This document shows positions 21,645-23,773 of a stretch of 23,773 bases of DNA, one piece after another; the stretch's first letter is position 1, and each line of letters begins with the position of its first letter. Origin of the DNA: Thermoplasmata archaeon (lineage in GTDB: Archaea; Thermoplasmatota; Thermoplasmata; Thermoplasmatales; Thermoplasmataceae). The stretch covers positions 1 through 23,773 of the forward strand of contig JAJZXT010000156.1 in the NCBI GenBank assembly GCA_021806355.1, in the 5' to 3' direction. The notes beneath the pieces were generated by a model. That model ran no database searches. It saw only the letters and a list, made by a program, of their open reading frames with translations, and was not told the origin of the DNA. The position numbers were made by a program, and so were the translations under genes.

Positions 21645-22285
21645 TATTTGCAAATATTTCTCATGATGCAACTTTCGCAAAACGGCTTGGATTTACAGTT
21701 TTTTTTACTTATTTCCACAATCATCGCATGAAGATTTTTCAATCTGGGAACATTATAATCCAGGATTTCAGGAATTTTCTCAAATTTCCTTGATTCCCTT
21801 TCACTGTTAAGGAGACCTATCCTGAGGAAGTATCTAATAGTGTATTTATCTACAACGAAACGTGGCATATCCATTGCATACAGGAGAATTGAATCCAGTG
21901 TTTCTTTTCCAACACCTTTCAGGTCGCTGAGGTATTTGATGCAAAATTCCATTCCCCTTTTACTAAGTTTGTCAAGGCTTCCAAATTCAGAAATTATTTT
22001 TGTGGATATCACCAATAATCTATCGGCTTTCTGGTTGTAGAAACCTGAAGGCCTAATGAGCCTTAAAATATTTTCACGTGAAGATTCACTGATAGACTTT
22101 AAATCCAGGAGATTTTCTTCTCTCAGATTAGAAATGGCCTTCTCTACGTTTCCCCATGAAGTGTTCTGGGTAAGTATGGCTCCAATAACCACTTCATCTG
22201 AAGTGTTGGCTGGCCACCAATTTAGATCTCCAAACTCGTCATATAAAAGACGCTCAATCAGCAGTATATTTGAGTCGAAGGTCAT
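21620..22285 (-). CDS. Endonuclease III-like DNA glycosylase (MagIII-like, HhH-GPD)
   Basis: A base-excision repair glycosylase of the HhH-GPD superfamily. The N-terminal WWPANTSDEVVIGAILTQNT (23-42) matches the MagIII/COG2231 branch (3-methyladenine glycosylase-like) better than true Nth. The helix-hairpin-helix is LKGVGKETLDSILL (122-135), and the catalytic Asp is Asp146 in VVDKYTIR. The residue equivalent to the Nth lysine (second after GVG) is Glu128, so it is probably monofunctional without lyase activity. The C-terminus keeps four cysteines, 197, 203, 206 and 212 (spacing 5-2-5), enough for a 4Fe-4S cluster, though the spacing differs from the Nth 6-2-5. The 221-residue length is normal. 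A TATA-like tttaataaa lies about 26 bases before the ATG. Substrate specificity is inferred. Confidence 0.88.
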   Translation of the reverse strand: MTFDSNILLIERLLYDEFGDLNWWPANTSDEVVIGAILTQNTSWGNVEKAISNLREENLLDLKSISESSRENILRLIRPSGFYNQKADRLLVISTKIISEFGSLDKLSKRGMEFCIKYLSDLKGVGKETLDSILLYAMDMPRFVVDKYTIRYFLRIGLLNSERESRKFEKIPEILDYNVPRLKNLHAMIVEISKKNCKSKPFCESCIMRNICKYYKERILP

Positions 22286-22306
22286 GTAAATCCCTATTAT
22301 TGCAGG

Positions 22307-22315
22307 TTTATTAAA
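22307..22315 (-). promoter_or_regulatory. Glycosylase gene TATA box
   Basis: On the minus strand tttaataaa is centred about 26 bases upstream of the ATG at 22285, and no ribosome-binding site precedes the ATG. This points to a leaderless mRNA. Confidence 0.5.
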
Positions 22316-22402
22316 GTATCTTAATTATATTTATTATTTTTATAGAATTACTTATAATTTAATAGAAGGCATCATTTGGCTTCTCTATTAATACTTAAAC
22401 AC

Positions 22403-22443
22403 AAATATTTTAATAGTAGTGTGTGTATTATCATGTAGGAGGA
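22403..22443 (+). promoter_or_regulatory. HTa promoter and strong Shine-Dalgarno
   Basis: The TATA-like atattttaata (about 22404-22414) is followed by a short leader ending in aggagga (22437-22443), seven bases before the ATG at 22451. It is one of the strongest ribosome-binding sites in the window, fitting an abundant chromatin protein. An earlier ATG at 22446 is out of frame and stops after three codons, which fixes 22451 as the start. Confidence 0.6.
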
Positions 22444-22450
22444 AAATGCA

Positions 22451-22720
22451 ATGGTAGGAATAAGCGAACTCTCGAAAGATGTATCCAAAGAGACCGGAAC
22501 AACGCAGAAGCAGGCCAGAGAGGTAATAAAGACCTTTTTGGACAGGATTGTAGCCGAGGCAAACAAGAAGAACAAAATAAACCTCGCCGGGTTTGGAATC
22601 TTTGAGAGAAGAACCCAGAAGTCAAGGAAGGCAAAGAACCCACAGACAAAACAGGAAATAAGGGTTCCAGCAAAAGAGAAATTTGTCTTCAGACCGTCAA
22701 GCAAAATAAAATATAAATAA
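22451..22720 (+). CDS. HU-family histone-like protein HTa
   Basis: A DNA-binding chromatin protein of the bacterial HU/IHF family, known from Thermoplasma as HTa; Thermoplasmatales lack typical archaeal histones. The 89-residue protein has the N-terminal two-helix dimer core (VGISELSKDVSKETGTTQKQ, then AREVIKTFLDRIV), the conserved NLAGFGIFERR (44-54) and the beta-arm with KAKNPQTKQEIRVPA (60-74; the HU arm motif is GRNPxTGxxIxIPA, so the intercalating Pro at 73 is retained), then KFVFRPSSKIK. Basic residues dominate. It is preceded by a strong ribosome-binding site and followed by a T-rich stretch. Confidence 0.95.
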   Translation: MVGISELSKDVSKETGTTQKQAREVIKTFLDRIVAEANKKNKINLAGFGIFERRTQKSRKAKNPQTKQEIRVPAKEKFVFRPSSKIKYK

Positions 22721-22728
22721 TCCAAAAT

Positions 22729-23019
22729 TTAAATTTTAGCTAATTTTTTCTTTCTTTCTTTTGCATTTAAACCTGTTATTGATTCAAGGAACGCATTATA
22801 AATTTTGAGGATCTGTTCGGAATTTTTCGGCTTTTCTTCGTTCTGCACCTCTATGAACAATTTTTTTCCATCGCTCTTTACCCTGATTTCCTTTATTCCA
22901 GGATATGATGAAATAAATTCGCCTGCGCGAGATTTGCAATCGCCAAAGGCATCCTTCATTTTCAATTCTATTGTTGCGGGGGAAAGGTCAATTCCTTTTT
23001 TTGTCGGATATTCTCTCAT
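22729..23019 (-). CDS. Uncharacterised 96-aa protein
   Basis: A small soluble protein with an alpha/beta look: an N-terminal segment (MREYPTKKGIDLSPATIELK), a helix (KDAFGDCKSRAGEFISSY), a strand pair (IKEIRVKSDGKKLFIEVQNE) and two C-terminal helices ending in a Lys-rich tail. It resembles small conserved archaeal proteins of unknown function (perhaps a DUF5611-type family, from memory and unverified). No metal or catalytic motif. The ATG has ggtgat six bases upstream and follows the endonuclease IV-like stop by ten bases, so the two are very probably one operon. It is convergent with HTa, with eight bases between the stops. Confidence 0.75.
   Translation of the reverse strand: MREYPTKKGIDLSPATIELKMKDAFGDCKSRAGEFISSYPGIKEIRVKSDGKKLFIEVQNEEKPKNSEQILKIYNAFLESITGLNAKERKKKLAKI
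22744..22762 (+). terminator. T-rich terminator after HTa
   Basis: Just past the HTa stop (22718-22720) the plus strand has a T/C-rich run (ttttttctttctttcttttt-like, 22744-22762) without a hairpin, typical of archaeal oligo-T termination. It lies inside the 3' end of the convergent 96-aa gene, where it encodes Lys-rich codons. Confidence 0.45.
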
Positions 23020-23029
23020 GTTTTATCAC

Positions 23030-23773
23030 CTACTTCTTCTGTGTCTGCTTCCTCTGCATGTGCCTGTAATAATTTCTCATAAATATGAGATTCATGTACT
23101 GCGCATCGTGTTCGAGGAGAGGAGAGCATGATATTAGTGTTAGATCCTTATCATAATCCATTAAAATTTCTGAAAACGTTTCAAATTTAAGATCTCCATG
23201 CTTTATCGCCGTTAATTTTTTCTCCCCAGTATCGTCATATTCTACCCCAGCATATTCCAGATAAAGATCCCCCTTAGCATAGGGCTGGAACTTATCAAGA
23301 ATTGACTTAAAGTCCTTTCCCTCTATAAGATTGCCTCCATTAAGTGCATGAGCGTGCGGAACATTCAGGATTGGTTCTATTTCTGGAATCGCTTTTGCAA
23401 GAGAAATGACCTCGTCAACAGTTCCAAAAATTTCAGGTTTCCCTGACGTTTCAATGCCAAGGATTGGGAAATTTTTATCGGGCCCATATTTTTTAATAAA
23501 ATCCGAGAAGGTATTATTAGCGATCTTAAGGCTGTTTTTCTTAGTGCCCCTGTAAAACCCGCTGTGCGATATTATTCTCTTAGAATCCATCGCCTTTCCT
23601 ATTATCATTGACCATTTGAGATGGTTTAAAGAACTTTCTGCTATTTCTCCGCCTTCAAGAAGATCCATGTAATATGGCGCGTGCAATGAAAGGAGAACAT
23701 CCAATTCCTTGGCTAGTTCGCCTCCTTCTTTAAGTTCATCATAATTCTTTGCCATATTCCAGAATAGTTCCTG
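23030..23773 (-). CDS. Endonuclease IV-like TIM-barrel protein, 5'-truncated by the window edge
   Basis: The frame is open through the right-hand edge, so the N-terminus (probably 30-40 residues) is missing; the first Met inside the window (23755) is not the likely start because ELFWNMAK continues upstream. The visible 247 residues match the AP endonuclease 2 fold: LSLHAPYY with the first metal His, ISHSGFYRG with the second, LGIETSGKPEIFGT with the conserved Glu, and LEHDAQYM near the C-terminus. Several metal ligands differ from true endonuclease IV: ILNVPHAHA replaces the usual I-D-x-x-H motif (Asp to Asn), and LEYAGVEY stands where archaeal homologs usually have a His. It may be a divergent AP endonuclease or a related sugar-phosphate isomerase-fold enzyme. 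It is first in an operon with the 96-aa gene. Confidence 0.75.
   Translation of the reverse strand, partial: QELFWNMAKNYDELKEGGELAKELDVLLSLHAPYYMDLLEGGEIAESSLNHLKWSMIIGKAMDSKRIISHSGFYRGTKKNSLKIANNTFSDFIKKYGPDKNFPILGIETSGKPEIFGTVDEVISLAKAIPEIEPILNVPHAHALNGGNLIEGKDFKSILDKFQPYAKGDLYLEYAGVEYDDTGEKKLTAIKHGDLKFETFSEILMDYDKDLTLISCSPLLEHDAQYMNLIFMRNYYRHMQRKQTQKK

Noticed and set aside
22372..22725. 117-codon hydrophobic ORF antisense to HTa
   Set aside because: It is a mirror of the Lys-rich HTa coding frame (Lys codons read as Phe/Leu on the other strand).

Overview
The window looks like chromosome from an archaeon of the Thermoplasmatales (Ferroplasma/Cuniculiplasma/Thermoplasma relatives). The evidence is an HU-type histone-like protein (HTa), ribosomal protein S6e followed by aIF2-gamma, a Kae1-Bud32 fusion, archaeal-type aminopropyltransferase and EndoIII-like proteins, secreted proteins carrying 'TETGLPSGTSW' repeats, and many TATA-like boxes about 24-30 bases upstream of start codons, as expected for leaderless mRNAs. 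The genus is not resolved. No tRNA, rRNA, CRISPR array or intact insertion sequence was found.

Layout. (1) 1-1412: an orphan 313-aa protein, then about 280 bases with strong hairpins. The end of this stretch reads like the last codons of an IS605-family tnpB, so it may be a relic of the tnpB 3' end and its omega RNA. (2) 1490-4675: histidine ammonia-lyase (hutH), convergent with an AMP-forming acyl-CoA synthetase. (3) 4907-6928: threonyl-tRNA synthetase with a bacterial-type editing domain and an unusual Cys4 zinc-ribbon insertion. (4) 6929-10337: a tight minus-strand operon fixC-fixX-etfB-etfA, an EtfABCX/FixABCX-type complex that links flavin dehydrogenases to the quinone pool; a possible frameshifted small gene sits just upstream. 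(5) 10640-14019: spermidine synthase family enzyme, a small two-helix membrane protein, and a kae1-bud32 / XTP-dITP pyrophosphatase pair overlapping by 4 bases. (6) 14137-19710: a surface-protein island with one large secreted repeat protein and three paralogous small membrane-anchored proteins. (7) 20035-23773: rps6e-aIF2G, an EndoIII/MagIII-like glycosylase, HTa, a 96-aa conserved-looking protein and a 5'-truncated endonuclease IV-like TIM barrel.

The most interesting region is the surface-protein island. The large protein's best start (ATG at 19710, with a TATA box about 24 bases upstream) is followed within 18 bases by an (GA)11 dinucleotide tract on the coding strand. With 11 units the reading frame closes after 20 codons. 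With 12 or 9 units the same ATG would read through a Lys/Arg-rich, hydrophobic signal sequence into the 1029-aa body. This is the architecture of a slipped-strand, phase-variable surface antigen. Beside it, the gap upstream of one small paralog holds a degraded C-terminal stub of the large protein, so the island appears to have grown by duplicating a [large secreted + small anchored] two-gene module and then losing large genes.

Housekeeping genes here are packed very tightly, with several convergent 3' ends touching or overlapping. All statements come from reading the sequence; no database search was run.
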